Shown: positions 8,732-17,718 of the stretch, in pieces | Numbering within the stretch: position 1 is the first letter of the stretch | Layout: every line of letters begins with the position of its first letter | From: Streptomyces sp. CBMA156 | GTDB taxonomy: Bacteria; Actinomycetota; Actinomycetes; Streptomycetales; Streptomycetaceae | Direction: 5' to 3' | DNA length: 64,000 nt | NCBI RefSeq assembly: GCF_014596515.1 | Contig: NZ_MSJQ01000291.1 | Coordinates: 62,001-126,000, forward strand | The notes under the pieces: generated by a model | The model's input: only the letters and a program-made list of their open reading frames with translations | Databases searched by the model: none | Told to the model about the DNA's origin: nothing | Program-made: the position numbers and the translations under genes

Positions 8732-9517
8732 CTATTCGACAGCCGGAAAGGATGCGGAGGCAGAAGTGGACTCGGCAGCCTCGCACTGGCGCCTGAGTTC
8801 GGACAGCGGGAGCGGGTAGGCAATACCATTGCGTCGTTGCCTGAGCATCGACACCGGCTTACCCAACAGGTCTCGCATGCCCTGCTCTTGGGCCTCAGCG
8901 AGCGCGAAACCCTCCGGCTGGACCTTCAGGGTGAGCTTCCACTGCTTCTGGCCGGCCCGAACGCACAGCCCGCCGCAATTGTTGTGCCCATAGCCAAGCT
9001 CGTACAGGCGAGGCGGCTCGATTCCGTGCCACCGCGCAAGGTCCATGAGCCGGGCCTTGGACTCCTCTTTACTCAGCTCCGGCTCCCACCGGTTGCACAG
9101 CGGGAACCGGACCTGCCACGGCTTCCAATTCCGTGCAATGGCACGAGCGCGTGCCCGGTCGCGCTTGGTCTTTTCGATGCCGATGTAGACAAGGGAATCG
9201 CTGACAGGGGCGTACGACCTCATCCACTTCCGGCACGGCATCTGCTTCAAGTACTTCGTGCAGGGTGCAACCCTGTCGTTGCCGAGGAATCGCTTGTCTC
9301 GGAACAGCTCCCACGGATTTCGGCCATCGGCGACCTTCGTCAACGGCACTCCGAGCAGGCGGGACGTTTCGTCGGCGAAGCGCCAGAGATCCGGGCATTC
9401 GGCTCGTGTGTCCGCAATCAGCAGGGTCATGCCTCTCGTACCGTGCTTCTCCGCAACGCGGAGGGCGGCGCCGAAGCTGCCGAGGCCTCCACTGAACTGA
9501 ACGACGTGCTGCGTCAT
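8732..9517 (-). CDS. PAPS-reductase-like / ATP-pyrophosphatase family protein
   Basis: ATG 9517 (MTQHVVQFSGGLGSFGAA) is preferred over 9541 because of an AGGA site upstream; 261 residues. The PP-loop SGGLGS is near residue 9, followed by LLIADTRAECPDLWRFA and a conserved Cys region (VAPCTKYLKQMPCR). The later IGIEKTKRDRARA and NNCGGLCVRAGQ segments are typical of phage and plasmid members. These enzymes adenylate or reduce sulfur-containing substrates, and relatives (DndC) take part in DNA phosphorothioation. No other dnd gene is present, so the substrate is unknown. Confidence 0.75.
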   Translation of the reverse strand: MTQHVVQFSGGLGSFGAALRVAEKHGTRGMTLLIADTRAECPDLWRFADETSRLLGVPLTKVADGRNPWELFRDKRFLGNDRVAPCTKYLKQMPCRKWMRSYAPVSDSLVYIGIEKTKRDRARARAIARNWKPWQVRFPLCNRWEPELSKEESKARLMDLARWHGIEPPRLYELGYGHNNCGGLCVRAGQKQWKLTLKVQPEGFALAEAQEQGMRDLLGKPVSMLRQRRNGIAYPLPLSELRRQCEAAESTSASASFPAVE

Positions 9518-10241
9518 GTGTTGTTCCTGTTTTCGGGGCAAGTGTTCGGCGGCACCCAGCCGGCGCGACCCGGGCCGCGCCGGTCAGCTCGTGGACCAGC
9601 CCGGTAGGGCCTCCAGACGGCTGCGGCGGCCCCTCGGGCTGCCTGGCCTCCCGGATCAAGTTCTTCTGCTGGAGCGTCCATCGGTAGATGCCAATTCCGT
9701 TGATCGTCTTGTCAAAGGGCACCTTCGCGATTGATCTCCCCCGCATGACGTAGAAAGGTGCTCTGTTCCTTCGTGTCAATGGCCAGAGCCATCGACAGGG
9801 CCTGCTCGCGGGAGGCTGTCAGGGGTCTGGTTAGAGGCCGCAGCGCGCCCCGGCTGACGCATTGACGGGTCCCGTCAGTGTCTTGTTCGGGGCTTCGGTG
9901 ATCAGCGTCGCTGTCACGTCCAGCCGGTGGCAGCGGAGCGTCTCGTCAGGGACATCACCAGACCCCAGGAACATCCCTGACGAGACTCCGCGGCAGCAGT
10001 GGGGAAGCCTGTCGATGCACGAACCCCCGGCCTGTTCCGGAGTCAGTTCCGCACCCGGGTCGGCTTTGCCGACCCAAACCCCGAGGTCAACGCCCATAGG
10101 GCAAGCGGGGGATGGTCTGACCGGCAGGCCGGCCGATGACGCCGCCCGGGTCCCAGAGTGGATAGGCTCGACGCGCTACCCGCTGGAGCACCTCACCTGC
10201 CGACAGCCGCCCACCACCTAAACCGACCACGGAGGTGCCGC
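9518..10241. other. Non-coding region between divergent gene sets
   Basis: The gap holds an interrupted hairpin (9932-9990), a palindrome GGGTCGGC-TTT-GCCGACCC at 10057-10075, and a small open minus-strand frame (MRGRSIAKVPFDKTINGIG, upstream of 9740). The latter runs out of frame through the PAPS-like gene and may be a gene remnant. Promoters for the plus-strand set at 10242 are expected here. Confidence 0.4.
9932..9990. repeat. Interrupted 18-bp inverted repeat
   Basis: The arms TCTCGTCAGGGA (9941-9952) and TCCCTGACGAGA (9974-9985) extend outward to CGGAG/CTCCG, with two extra bases in the left arm and a loop of about 20 bases. There is no T-run, so an operator or mRNA structure is as likely as a terminator. 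Confidence 0.6.
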
Positions 10242-10553
10242 GTGAACGCCCGCCTTCTACCGCTCGGCGACGAGACGGCGTCACGAGCCTGGACGCCCGC
10301 CGTCGTGAAGCCGGAGCACCTGCGGGCACTGACCCCGCTCGTCGCCGACCGAGCCGGGAAGCTGACCGTCGTCACCCCGAACACCGCGGCGGACGGCTAT
10401 CTCGGGGGCGAGCGGCGAGTCTCAGTCGAGACGCTGCTGGCGGATCTGAACGGTCATCTCCGGTCCGGGCGGAGTCTGCTGCCGGCTGAGGAAACACCCT
10501 CGAAGGCTCTGCCCGGACCGATCTGCGATCGTCCTGGCAGTACGGCCGGCTGA
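10242..10553 (+). CDS. Hypothetical protein
   Basis: The GTG at 10242 is preceded by GGAGGT at ideal spacing. The 103-residue product (starting MNARLLPLGDETASRAWTP) has no recognised domain. It is the first gene of a short plus-strand set with the GNAT-containing protein and a Cys-rich small protein. Confidence 0.6.
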   Translation: MNARLLPLGDETASRAWTPAVVKPEHLRALTPLVADRAGKLTVVTPNTAADGYLGGERRVSVETLLADLNGHLRSGRSLLPAEETPSKALPGPICDRPGSTAG

Positions 10554-10590
10554 CGACGTCTGGAGTGTCGTCAGCCTGGCGAGCGACAGT

Positions 10591-11877
10591 GTGCCGTCGG
10601 TTCCCCGGCAGCCGTGCGGCGGCGAGGAGCCGTGTCCGTGGCGGCGTGATGCTCCGCCCGGCCAGTTCCCGGCTGCGGCCTGCGAGCTGAGCGCCGCCAC
10701 CAGCCGTGCTGGCTCCACGCGCCGGTTCGGCTGCCACTCCTCCACCCCTGACCGTCCCCGGGTATGCGCGGGGTGGCTGCTCCGCGGCGCCGAGGGCAAC
10801 GCCGAAGTGCAGGCGCTGATGGCCACCGGACAGATCACCCGCCCTGAGCTGCCGGACGGGGTCGAGCTGTACGATTCCTACGCCGAGATGGCCGCCGTCA
10901 ATGGCGTCGCCACGGAGCAGGCCACGGCCGACCTCGTGCCGCTGCAGCGCTTCGTCGACGACCACTGCTTCGCGGAGGAGTGCAGGACTATGGGGTGGAT
11001 CGACGCGCTGACCGCAGAGCTGAAACGGTCGATGCCGCCCGGCGCCCTGCTGGGCTTGGTCCTCGACTGCGACGGCACCGTCCTGGAGCTGGAGCTGCTC
11101 CGCGCCTCGATCGGTCACCGCGGCCAGGGGCACGCTGCCCGGATCCTGGGCCGGATCTGTGCCGAGGCCGACGCCCGCGAGCTGACCGTGGTGTACACGC
11201 CCACCGACGAGTTCGGTGCCGACCGGCATCGTCTCGAACATCTCTACGGCCGCCACGGCTTCGCCCCGGCCACCCCTGGGGACCAGCTGACCAAGCACTC
11301 GTGGCAACGTCCGCCCACACGCCCCCGTCCGCCCGATGGAGTCGCCGTGGACACGGTACGCCGACTGCGCGCGGGACTGGACTTCTACCGCCCACTGGCA
11401 TCCGACACTTCCCGCGACTGGCACTACCCCACCTTCGCGGATCTGATCCTCGCGCACGGCCGCCTGTACGCCCCGGCTCCCTGGCCCGGCGGCCCCCAGC
11501 GTCCGGGCCAGTGCTTCGCCGCCGCGCACGCCCTCGCCGACCGCAAGGGCTGGACCTACTGCGAAGGTTTCGCCCTCGTACCCTCGTCCGCCGGCCATGT
11601 TCCGCACGGCGCGACCGAGCACGCCTGGTGCCTCACCAACGACGGTCGGGTGGCCGACCCCGCTCTGCCCGACGGCTACGCCACTCTGTACTGGGGCCTG
11701 CCGCTGGCCGAGGCGTTCCGCGCCGAGCACCGCCAGGGCCGCGGCGACGACGCCGTCCTGACCTACGGCGCCAACCCCTTCCGGGCCCAACTCAATGAGG
11801 TCCTGCGCACCGAACTGCCCGTCACCGCCCTGGCTCCTGCCCAACCCACCGCCTCGCAGACCCGCTGGGAGGCATGA
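10591..11877 (+). CDS. GNAT-like domain fused to a second conserved domain
   Basis: A clear GNAT C-terminal half is present (RGQGHAARILGRICAEADA, then LEHLYGRHGFAP), the acetyl-CoA binding part of N-acetyltransferases. A second domain follows (YCEGFALVPSSAGHVPHGA, HAWCLTNDGRVADPAL), with a Cys...His...Asp arrangement seen in phage and plasmid proteins of unknown function that resembles a transglutaminase-like fold. The start is uncertain: GTG 10591 opens the frame, but GTG 10807 or ATG 10819 could be real. Its stop overlaps the next ATG (ATGA). Confidence 0.6.
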   Translation: MPSVPRQPCGGEEPCPWRRDAPPGQFPAAACELSAATSRAGSTRRFGCHSSTPDRPRVCAGWLLRGAEGNAEVQALMATGQITRPELPDGVELYDSYAEMAAVNGVATEQATADLVPLQRFVDDHCFAEECRTMGWIDALTAELKRSMPPGALLGLVLDCDGTVLELELLRASIGHRGQGHAARILGRICAEADARELTVVYTPTDEFGADRHRLEHLYGRHGFAPATPGDQLTKHSWQRPPTRPRPPDGVAVDTVRRLRAGLDFYRPLASDTSRDWHYPTFADLILAHGRLYAPAPWPGGPQRPGQCFAAAHALADRKGWTYCEGFALVPSSAGHVPHGATEHAWCLTNDGRVADPALPDGYATLYWGLPLAEAFRAEHRQGRGDDAVLTYGANPFRAQLNEVLRTELPVTALAPAQPTASQTRWEA

Positions 11878-12173
11878 CCATGCTCGCGACCGCCGAACGT
11901 ATCCACCCCAGGGGCGCTCTCGGCACGGTGGAGATTCTCTGGCACCGGCCGGCCGACCCTGACGCGTGCGACGGCGACTGCGACTGCGACTACCACCCCG
12001 TCGCCTGCGGAGAGCCGGGTATCAACGTGCCCGGCGGCATCACCGACGTACCCGAGAACATCACGGCACCCGGACAGCGCTGGTGCACCGCCTGCCTGGC
12101 GGACCAGGGCCCCTTCGCGCCCCACAGCGGCATGGCCAGGCTCTCGTCCGACCGCGTTCCCACCGATGCTTAG
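11874..12173 (+). CDS. Small Asp/Cys-rich hypothetical protein
   Basis: Translationally coupled to the GNAT fusion by an ATGA overlap. It is 99 residues with an acidic-Cys segment (CDGDCDCDYHPVACGE) and a later C-x2-C (WCTACLADQGP), so probably zinc-binding. It ends with TAG; the same frame stays open for 160 codons afterwards, see the next entry. Confidence 0.65.
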   Translation: MTMLATAERIHPRGALGTVEILWHRPADPDACDGDCDCDYHPVACGEPGINVPGGITDVPENITAPGQRWCTACLADQGPFAPHSGMARLSSDRVPTDA

Positions 12174-12706
12174 TTCGCCCCCTCCGGCCAATCGCCGGTC
12201 GTCACCCGCGACGAGACTGGCGCTGAGCGCAGCGCGGCGGCCAAGGAGACCCGAAACGTCCGGGTGCACGGCGGCCGCGTCGACCACGCCGCCCGCGAGC
12301 AACAGCTCGGCCAGTGGCGGATGGTGTGCGGCAGCCTGCCGGTCAATCCCCGCGACGTCGAGCGTGCCCTGTGCGGCATCCCCTGCCGAGGCTGCGCCCG
12401 CGCGCTGAGCCGAACCGCCGACCCAGCCGTTGCTTCCGCCCGGGCCCACTCCGCCGCCGTGCAGCACTCCCGGCCGACCGCCACCGACCTCGTGTACGAA
12501 GAGAACCGCGTCATGACCTCGACCGACCTCTCCCCCGACACCGGGCGGCGGGCGCCGTCCGTACGCTGCCGTGGCGAGCCGGACATACTCAGCCCTTCCG
12601 GCGCGCGGATCTCAGCCTCGGCCTTTTCAGCGCACTCGCGCTGTTCATCGGTGTAGGTCTCCAGCATGGCGGCGAGTCTGATCACGCAGTCGGTGTGGTC
12701 GTACAC
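12170..12706 (-). pseudogene. Truncated hypothetical gene (5' part only looks real)
   Basis: Only the first 60 or so residues (MYDHTDCVIRLAAMLETYTD, then EQRECAEKAEAEIRAPEGL) look like protein; the rest is antisense of the plus-strand frame. It is likely a gene fragment joined head-on to the plus-strand set near 12520. Confidence 0.4.
12264..12656 (+). CDS. Possible Cys-containing hypothetical, chimeric 3' end
   Basis: GTG 12264 opens a frame with a protein-like core (EQQLGQWRMVCGSLPVNPRD, then ALCGIPCRGCARALS). It lies in the same reading frame as the previous gene, directly after its TAG. From about 12530 the sequence is antisense to the convincing start of the opposite-strand ORF, so the true 3' end is probably lost at a recombination joint. 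I cannot tell a separate gene from the tail of the upstream one. Confidence 0.35.
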   Translation: MHGGRVDHAAREQQLGQWRMVCGSLPVNPRDVERALCGIPCRGCARALSRTADPAVASARAHSAAVQHSRPTATDLVYEENRVMTSTDLSPDTGRRAPSVRCRGEPDILSPSGARISASAFSAHSRCSSV

Positions 12707-12772
12707 CCTCGTCAGATGCCGCCGGTGATGGTATCGGTTATGGCCGGTCCAGGAAGGGTTCGGCCGTGGTCA

Positions 12773-13933
12773 TCAGTCTCCGTTCAGGGCGCGGGCCAGC
12801 GCGAGGGCCCAGGGGTTGATGACGCCTTCGTCGTCGCCGTCGGCTTGGTCGTCGAGGAGTTCGGCGAGGGCTCGGCAGGTCTTGGGACTCATGAGGGCGG
12901 CGAGTTCTCCGGAGGGTCCGCCGAGGCCGTTGCGGACGCCGTTGGCGTACCAATTGAGCCGGTCGGTGAGGGTGGATCGCCAGGCGGGGTTGGTGTCGAT
13001 GTCGGCTTCGGCGGCATCTGTGTGCTGACGGAGCGTCTGGGCGGAAGCCCGGAGTTCGTCGGCGGGAGTAGTCATCGGGTGTGCTCCGGGGTTGGCGTGA
13101 GCGTCCAGGGCGGCGCGGACGGCGGTGACGGTGAGGGGTCCACCGGCGCCGTACCCGAGGGCGTCGGTTTCGTTGGCGAGGGTGCGCACAGCGTTGAGGG
13201 CAGCCCCAGCTCGCTCGGCACGCTGCTTCTCCTCGCGCCACTGGCGGTTGCGGAGGCGGATCTGCGCCCACAGGTTCTGAATCTGGGTGGGATCGGCGCC
13301 GCTCGCACGGAGGCCACGGCGGAGAACGTGGAGTTCGGTCTCGGCGATCCTGGCCCGGCTGCGCTGCTTCTTAGCGCTCCGCGCGGCTTTCTCGGAGCGC
13401 TTGCCGATGAGCCTGATGAGGTGCGCTGCTGCGGTGACCGCCTCTTCGGCATCCTGCTCGGCCTCCTCGACGCGCGTCCGCAGTTGATCCACCTCGGCAG
13501 CGGGGTGGACGTGGGGTTCGGCGGCGGGCGGCGTGAGGTCGTCGCGGAGTGCCTGGACCCGCTCGGGTTCCAGCTCCAGCCAGTACGGCTGACGATTGGG
13601 CCCGGAGAGGCAGACGATGATGGTGTCGTCGTCGCCGCGGAGGACGTCGCCGTCACCCCAGCGGAGCGGGACCGGGTCGTCGAGGGTGCTCGGGTCCAGC
13701 CCACCGGCGGCCTGAGCGGTGGCCTGACGGGCAGCTCGGTCGTGGTGCCCCTCGACGATGGCCGGCCTGAGCGTCTCCTCGGTGGTGCGTAGGATGCCCA
13801 GGAAGGCGTGGGTTGCGGCGAAGGATTCAGGGCCGATCTTGAGGTCGTCGATGAGGTCGGATATCTCGTTGTCGTAGATCTCGACGTGGATGCGGCGCTG
13901 GCCGTCGATGCTGTTCACGTAGATGCGGTCCAT
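12773..13933 (-). CDS. Coiled-coil hypothetical protein
   Basis: A 386-residue protein starting MDRIYVNSIDGQRRIHVEIY. The middle (about 150-260) is a long Arg/Glu/Ala-rich coiled coil (VDQLRTRVEEAEQDAEEAV; WREEKQRAERAGAALNAVR). The C-terminal part is shorter helices. Proteins of this composition are common on actinobacterial plasmids and have no assigned function. The upstream small ORF overlaps its start. Confidence 0.75.
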   Translation of the reverse strand: MDRIYVNSIDGQRRIHVEIYDNEISDLIDDLKIGPESFAATHAFLGILRTTEETLRPAIVEGHHDRAARQATAQAAGGLDPSTLDDPVPLRWGDGDVLRGDDDTIIVCLSGPNRQPYWLELEPERVQALRDDLTPPAAEPHVHPAAEVDQLRTRVEEAEQDAEEAVTAAAHLIRLIGKRSEKAARSAKKQRSRARIAETELHVLRRGLRASGADPTQIQNLWAQIRLRNRQWREEKQRAERAGAALNAVRTLANETDALGYGAGGPLTVTAVRAALDAHANPGAHPMTTPADELRASAQTLRQHTDAAEADIDTNPAWRSTLTDRLNWYANGVRNGLGGPSGELAALMSPKTCRALAELLDDQADGDDEGVINPWALALARALNGD

Positions 13934-14126
13934 GGTGGGTCTCCGGGGTCTGGGGGCCGCCCGGGCGACGGGGCGACCTACAAGGGACGAAAGTCAGATC
14001 GACCATCTGCCGCAGGTCTGCAGCCGCGGCGACGAGGAAGTCCGCGTCCGGCAGGTCACCCAGCGCCCGGGAGATGATCCGGAGCGTATGGATCTCGTTG
14101 CCACCGCAGTGGTTCAGGTCGGTCAT
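13827..14126 (-). CDS. Small hypothetical, overlaps the next gene
   Basis: The first 50 residues look genuine (MTDLNHCGGNEIHTLRIISR, then ALGDLPDADFLVAAAADL). The tail overlaps the 12773-13933 gene by about 100 bp in another frame and is low complexity. The start has no strong ribosome binding site. Confidence 0.45.
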   Translation of the reverse strand: MTDLNHCGGNEIHTLRIISRALGDLPDADFLVAAAADLRQMVDLTFVPCRSPRRPGGPQTPETHHGPHLREQHRRPAPHPRRDLRQRDIRPHRRPQDRP

Positions 14127-14365
14127 GGTGTTCAGCTCCTGGCGTTGGGCCCGCCCCGTGGCCGATCAGGGGGCGGGGCTGGGGGCTGGTCCAGCCGCTG
14201 CCGACGAGTGTCACCCGTAGTCGGTCGCGGATCGAGGTGTCGAGGCGGTGATCGTCTTCATCAGGAGGTCTTCTTCTTGATCACGCATGCTTGGTGAACG
14301 GTCGCCGCAGCGACGGGCCGGCTGTGGGGTCACAACCGGGCCGTCCGTCGTCGGGTGAGTGTGAG

Positions 14366-16222
14366 TTAGACCCTCTCGGCAGCCCAGAGATCGTTGAGGT
14401 CCTCGCGAATCTCTTCCTCCAGGGCGGCGAGAAGCGCCTGTTCGGCGTTGAGGTCCCCGGAAACGGCCTTGATGAGGTCGTCCTGGAGCTGCTGCTTACA
14501 GGCAAGCACCGAGGGCATCCGCTCGTCCTGCGTGCCCTTGGCGATGAGCCGGTGGATGGTCACCGGCTTCGTCTGGCCAGTGCGGAAGAGCCGTCCGTTG
14601 GTCTGCAGGTAGTGCTCAAGCGAGAACGGCAGCGTGAACCAGATCATCGTCGAGCCGCCGTGCTGCAGGTTCAGGCCGTGCCCGGCTGCGGCAGGGTGGA
14701 GCAGCATCACTGGGATCTCCTTGGCGTTCCACCGGCGGACCATGTCGCGCGAGCCGTCGAAAGCCTGCGCGTCGACCCCGGCCTTCCGAAGCCGCGTGAG
14801 CAGTTGCTCCTTGTCGGACTTGAAGTGATAGGCGATGAGCACGGGCTCCCCGCCGTTGTTCCGCACCAAGTACTCGGCCATCTCGATCTTCTTGTCGTGG
14901 ATGACCTCGTATCGACCCCTCGTGGTCGGGTCGTCAGGATCCGCGGTGTAGAGCGTGCCCGAGGCGAACTGCATCAGCTTGCTCGCCAGCACCCCCTGGT
15001 TCACGGCAACGATCGATTCGACGCTCTGCGTCAACTTCCCATCGCCGCCGTTGTAGGTCTGCACGATGTCCAGGACCAGGTCGCGCTTGAAGTCCTTGTA
15101 GGCCCGAAGCAGATCCGGCGGGAGGGTGACATTGACGTCCTGGATGCTGAGCGCCGGGAGCTGCAGGCTCGTGTTCTGCGCGCTCATCACCAAGTGCGAG
15201 ATGGCCTCATGGATCTCGGCCTCGGCGCTGGCCGTGGGGATCCACTTCGCCGGGATCGTGGTGCCCGGCACCATCTTCGGGGTGAACCAGCGATCGCGGA
15301 ACGCGGTGACGTTCTGGCCCAGCGTCCGGCCCTGGTCGAGCAGGTAGACCTGGCTCCACAAGTCATGGAGACCGTTGGGGCTCGGCGTTCCGGTCAGCTC
15401 GATGAGCCGGGTCATGGCCGGCCGCACCGACGCCAGGGCCAGGAAGCGGCGCGAGTCATGCGACTTGAAGCCCTGCGACTCATCGATGATGACCGTCTGG
15501 AAGGGCCAGATGATGGTGTCCTGGCCGTTGACTTTCTGGACCAGCAGCTGGTCGACCAGACCGAAGCGGCACTGAACACAGCCTCCGCCGGCACAGGAAC
15601 GGCAGTCATAGACCCCCCACGTCACCAGAGCCGACTTGACCAGCTCCTGAATCCAGGCGCGGATCTGCGCCCTGGCAGGGCCTCGGTCGTTGCCGCTGCC
15701 GATGATCAGAGCGCGGTACTCGTCGATCAGTTCGTCGCGGCCCAGTGGTCCCTGTGCCTGGAGCAGACCCAGGATCGCCGTCGCCTCCGGTGAGATGGCC
15801 GGGGCAGGCACTGCTCCCGGCACCGGCGTGAGCAGCTTCGTCTCCTGGGACGGCTGAGTCAGCAGCTCCTGATTGATGAAGTACATCGTCGGTGGATCGA
15901 TGGCAACCTCCCGGAAGCGCTCCAGGCGCTTGGCCTTGGAGAGCTTTCTGTCGTTCTCGTCGACGATGAGCGACTTCGTCCGTATGGGAAACCCCCACTT
16001 CTCGATCTCGTCGATCCAGGTGGAGCGGGCGATCGCCACGGGCGCCACGACGAGGATGTGCCCCATCGGTCGAACCGTCTGCAGGACACTCAGAGTCGTG
16101 AGCGTCTTGCCGGCCCCGACGCCGAGCCACGCGCCGGCGAAGGGGTGGTCGACGAGGAAGTCGTGGATCTGCTGCTGATGCGGCATCAGTGCGATCGGGG
16201 ATGCCGCGGTAGACGTATTCAT
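14366..16222 (-). CDS. SNF2/SF2-type helicase with an internal zinc knuckle
   Basis: ATG 16222 follows an AGGA site; 618 residues. Walker A GVGAGKT (34-40), motif Ia-like VVAPVAIARSTW, a DEAH-like VIIDESQ (244-250), GTPSPNGLHDLW (motif III) and the C-terminal motifs HGLNLQHGG and QTNGRLFRTGQ (motifs V and VI) define a SNF2-like superfamily 2 ATPase. Just before the DESQ motif is an insert with two CxxC pairs (CRSCAGGGCVQC, 207-218), likely a zinc knuckle. Phage-type SNF2 proteins translocate on dsDNA and aid replication or recombination. Confidence 0.9.
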   Translation of the reverse strand: MNTSTAASPIALMPHQQQIHDFLVDHPFAGAWLGVGAGKTLTTLSVLQTVRPMGHILVVAPVAIARSTWIDEIEKWGFPIRTKSLIVDENDRKLSKAKRLERFREVAIDPPTMYFINQELLTQPSQETKLLTPVPGAVPAPAISPEATAILGLLQAQGPLGRDELIDEYRALIIGSGNDRGPARAQIRAWIQELVKSALVTWGVYDCRSCAGGGCVQCRFGLVDQLLVQKVNGQDTIIWPFQTVIIDESQGFKSHDSRRFLALASVRPAMTRLIELTGTPSPNGLHDLWSQVYLLDQGRTLGQNVTAFRDRWFTPKMVPGTTIPAKWIPTASAEAEIHEAISHLVMSAQNTSLQLPALSIQDVNVTLPPDLLRAYKDFKRDLVLDIVQTYNGGDGKLTQSVESIVAVNQGVLASKLMQFASGTLYTADPDDPTTRGRYEVIHDKKIEMAEYLVRNNGGEPVLIAYHFKSDKEQLLTRLRKAGVDAQAFDGSRDMVRRWNAKEIPVMLLHPAAAGHGLNLQHGGSTMIWFTLPFSLEHYLQTNGRLFRTGQTKPVTIHRLIAKGTQDERMPSVLACKQQLQDDLIKAVSGDLNAEQALLAALEEEIREDLNDLWAAERV

Positions 16223-16383
16223 GCTGCTTGTCCTGACTGTTCTTCCAGTGGTGGTTGGGCTTGTTCGTGTCGTGGCGGAGCTTCGACGGCCGCTCGGGAG
16301 CCAGTGCCCACCCTGGATGCTCACGACCTCGGGCAGCACCTCTGCGGTAGCCGACGGCAGACCACCAGCAGCCCGCCTGGAGG

Positions 16384-16472
16384 CCAGCGCAAAGCGCTGG
16401 CTACGGGGGTAGGTGGCAGCCGGGCTTCAGCCACAGTTGCTGATCACGCGAGATGCTCAGTACTGAGCATCT
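16384..16472. repeat. Two palindromes beside the IS3 relic
   Basis: CCAGCGC-AAA-GCGCTGG lies at 16384-16400, and a perfect 22-bp palindrome (arm AGATGCTCAG, centre TA) at 16451-16472. The second immediately precedes the IS3-like remnant and could be an element end or an operator. The 330 bp from 16223 holds no gene. Confidence 0.6.
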
Positions 16473-16554
16473 GAGAACGGACATCTCGTGGTCATGAAGA
16501 ACTGTCTGCCGGCATTCCAGCGGACGCGGTCGAGCCGTACAGGTCGCAGTTCAA

Positions 16555-17170
16555 AGTGACGATCAGGTCGGCCGCTGTCGAACTCGGGATCAATCCGGAG
16601 ACACTGCGGAGCCGGGTGAGGCTGCCGGAGCCAGCCGTCCCTGGGGACGCCGGACACAGGAGCCGGCCCTGCCGTCGGCCCGCCGGAAGCGGCGAATGCG
16701 GCTCCGCGGAAGCAGGTCTGCGAGCGGGAGGAGAAGCGCGAGATCCTGCGGAAGGCAGCGAAGTATCTTGCCGGGAGCCGCTGCCAGTGCGTCGCCGACC
16801 TCAGAGCCGCTACGGCGCGATGCGGCCGTGCAGCATTCTCGGAGTCAGCCAGCCGCGCTTCCGCTACCTGTGCCCGTCAGCCCGGATACGGACGGTGCAC
16901 CAGGACTCGGACGGCACTCGTGGAGCGCCCCAGACGGCCCCGGCCGCCGCTCGGGCGGCCGGGGCCGAGCACTGCGAGACGAACGGCGAAGCGGTCAGCG
17001 ACATCGTGCGCGGACTTCGTCCGGCGCCATGGCCGCGGCAATCCGCGCCCACAGCAGGCTCGTCGAATCGATCACGCACACCGACTACAAAGCCCAGTAC
17101 ACAGACAGGACATTCATGGACGCCCTCAAGTCAGCAGGGGTAGGATTCAGGGTCAAGATCCACGTGGTTC
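16555..17170 (+). pseudogene. Decayed IS3-family transposase (orfA and orfB fragments)
   Basis: Fragment 1 resembles orfA: a helix-turn-helix stretch (RSAAVELGINPETLRSRV) and, in another frame, a leucine-zipper-like EKREILRKAAKYLAGS. Fragment 2 near 17060-17150 resembles the orfB catalytic region (ESITHTDYKAQYTDRTFMDA, equivalent to the usual H-x-DHG-x-QYT). The frames are shifted relative to each other and no full gene remains. Confidence 0.6.
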
Positions 17171-17214
17171 CTCGTCGCCGTATGACGTTTGGACAGTCCT
17201 GTGTACTGGCGTCG

Positions 17215-17586
17215 TCATGCACTGGCCTCATTGGCAAGCCGATCCGCTTCTTCCCGTAGGCTTTCGGCCTGGGCCAGGATGCGGCGATCTTGCACTGTCC
17301 GAGGCCCGGCGGTGATCGGTGGAACCCTTCCCGTGAGCCGGTCGGCGGCCGCCCGGAGCTTCTCGGGATCGCACATGTTCAGTTGCCAGTCCGGGTCGGC
17401 GCGGCTGCCGGGCAGAGGCCCATTCAGGCTGCAGTTCTGGCATTGAAGGTGACCCCTAACGGGGCTCCAGCCACACGAGCAGTCTGGATCTCGGTAGGGA
17501 TTCACATCTCTCCTTGTTGCGTTCAGCGGAATCAGCGTCGTGCCCAGCGAGGGCAGGGTTAGCTGTGGCGGACCAGCATCGGTCAA
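17215..17586 (-). CDS. Small zinc-binding-type hypothetical
   Basis: A 123-residue protein. A C-x-C ... C-x2-C set (DPDCSCGWSPVRGHLQCQNC) in the first half suggests a metal-binding knuckle. The C-terminus is helical (LRAAADRLTGRV; LRAEADRLANEASA-like repeats of Ala/Arg). No family recognised. Confidence 0.65.
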   Translation of the reverse strand: MTDAGPPQLTLPSLGTTLIPLNATRRDVNPYRDPDCSCGWSPVRGHLQCQNCSLNGPLPGSRADPDWQLNMCDPEKLRAAADRLTGRVPPITAGPRTVQDRRILAQAESLREEADRLANEASA

Positions 17587-17718
17587 GGCCCGGTCGAGGC
17601 CGTGCCTTGGTCCGAACAGGCAGGCTCGTCAGGGGATTTCGATGCCGGCAGTTGCAGCGATCGTGCACGCCTGGGGTTCCCTGACCCGGTGGGAGATCAG
17701 GCGCATGCGGCGTGCCGC

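Noticed and set aside
9069-9779. A 236-codon minus-strand frame partly overlapping the PAPS-like gene
   Set aside because: The first 70 residues look plausible but the remainder is out of frame with a motif-confirmed gene over 450 bp, so a full gene is not credible. Mentioned only as a possible remnant.
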